From positions 124,001 to 188,000 of the forward strand of contig PERO01000018.1 in NCBI GenBank assembly GCA_002928875.1: a stretch of 64,000 nucleotides of DNA. The letters run 5' to 3'. The stretch's first letter is position 1; every line of letters begins with the position of its first letter. A program made the translations under genes and the position numbers. Below the pieces are notes generated by a model. The model did no database searches. It saw nothing but the letters and a program-made list of their open reading frames with translations, and was not told where the DNA came from. This DNA comes from Methylobacterium sp. (lineage in GTDB: Bacteria; Pseudomonadota; Alphaproteobacteria; Rhizobiales; Beijerinckiaceae). This document shows, piece after piece, positions 63,924-64,000 of this stretch.

Positions 63924-64000
63924 TGCGGCTTTCAAGCGATTTCTTCGTCGCCGCCACCATCCGTCGCGCGGAACTCGGCGGGGCCTTCGCTGCCTTGCGC
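63923..64000 (+). CDS. DUF1491 family protein (3' end cut by window edge)
   Basis: The first 26 residues, RLSSDFFVAATIRRAELGGAFAAL, match the start of DUF1491 proteins (RLKSDIWVAAYLRR-like). The ATG overlaps the stop of the peptidoglycan-binding gene by one base (TGATG), so it is the third gene of that unit. Function unknown. Confidence 0.65.
   Translation, partial: MRLSSDFFVAATIRRAELGGAFAALR

Overview
This 64 kb window is one continuous high-GC, gene-dense stretch of an alphaproteobacterial chromosome, most likely Hyphomicrobiales (Rhizobiales). A MucR/Ros-family regulator, a DUF1491 gene, a DUF6456 gene beside a stand-alone DnaA domain IV protein, Bug/Tct and TauABC-type transporters and a RIME-like palindromic intergenic element all fit that order. 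The genus cannot be fixed from the sequence. I see no rRNA, tRNA, CRISPR array, insertion sequence or prophage. About 60 protein genes cover nearly all of it; long ORFs antisense to them are GC-rich shadows.

Layout. 1-3.9 kb: a TauABC/SsuABC-like uptake operon on the minus strand (ATPase cut by the window edge), with a Mug-type DNA glycosylase gene between the binding-protein and permease genes, and a LysR regulator upstream. 3.9-11.8 kb: a complete 2-aminoethylphosphonate (AEP) module, phnW-phnA-phnY plus a binding protein/ATPase/fused-permease ABC transporter. AEP is imported, transaminated to phosphonoacetaldehyde, oxidised to phosphonoacetate and hydrolysed to acetate and phosphate. A perfect 19-bp palindrome with a T-N11-A core lies between lysR and phnW. 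11.8-14.6 kb: a lower-GC patch with a small ORF, a second LysR gene, rppH and an EamA permease. 14.7-18.8 kb: glutamine synthetase-like ligase, aldehyde dehydrogenase and iron alcohol dehydrogenase, which together suggest a gamma-glutamylated amino-alcohol or amine pathway. 19-23.3 kb: a TadG-like protein and a triple-PAS GGDEF-EAL protein converging on a strong terminator. 23.5-26.8 kb: a tctCBA carboxylate transporter with a terminator after tctC. 27.2-30.4 kb: type I secretion ATPase and adaptor. 30.4-33.3 kb: elongation factor P and its modification enzymes EpmA and EpmB.

33.3-48.6 kb is mostly housekeeping and catabolic: DUF1176-like secreted protein, asparaginase, pyroglutamyl peptidase, methylmalonyl-CoA mutase, a periplasmic hydrolase, a HerA-like ATPase, LysE exporter, M20 peptidase, haloacid dehalogenase, class IV aminotransferase and small envelope proteins including a DUF305 protein. 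48.5-54 kb holds murJ with a polyprenyl-phosphate glycosyltransferase, a YdjC deacetylase, a DUF486 membrane protein, a 16-cysteine copper-storage-like protein and iron superoxide dismutase. 54.2-58 kb holds a Pro/Ala-rich membrane protein, oligopeptidase B and msrB.

The right end (58.2-64 kb) is the least explained part: mucR, an AT-rich intergenic segment with three inverted repeats, a DnaA-domain-IV-only protein overlapping a DUF6456 gene, sufE, a small exported protein, then a membrane protein with a degenerate histidine-kinase core in one overlapping operon with a peptidoglycan-binding protein and a DUF1491 gene. Two copies of one nested palindromic element (16.1 and 32.5 kb) and one RIME-like element (35.5 kb) are the recognisable repeats.
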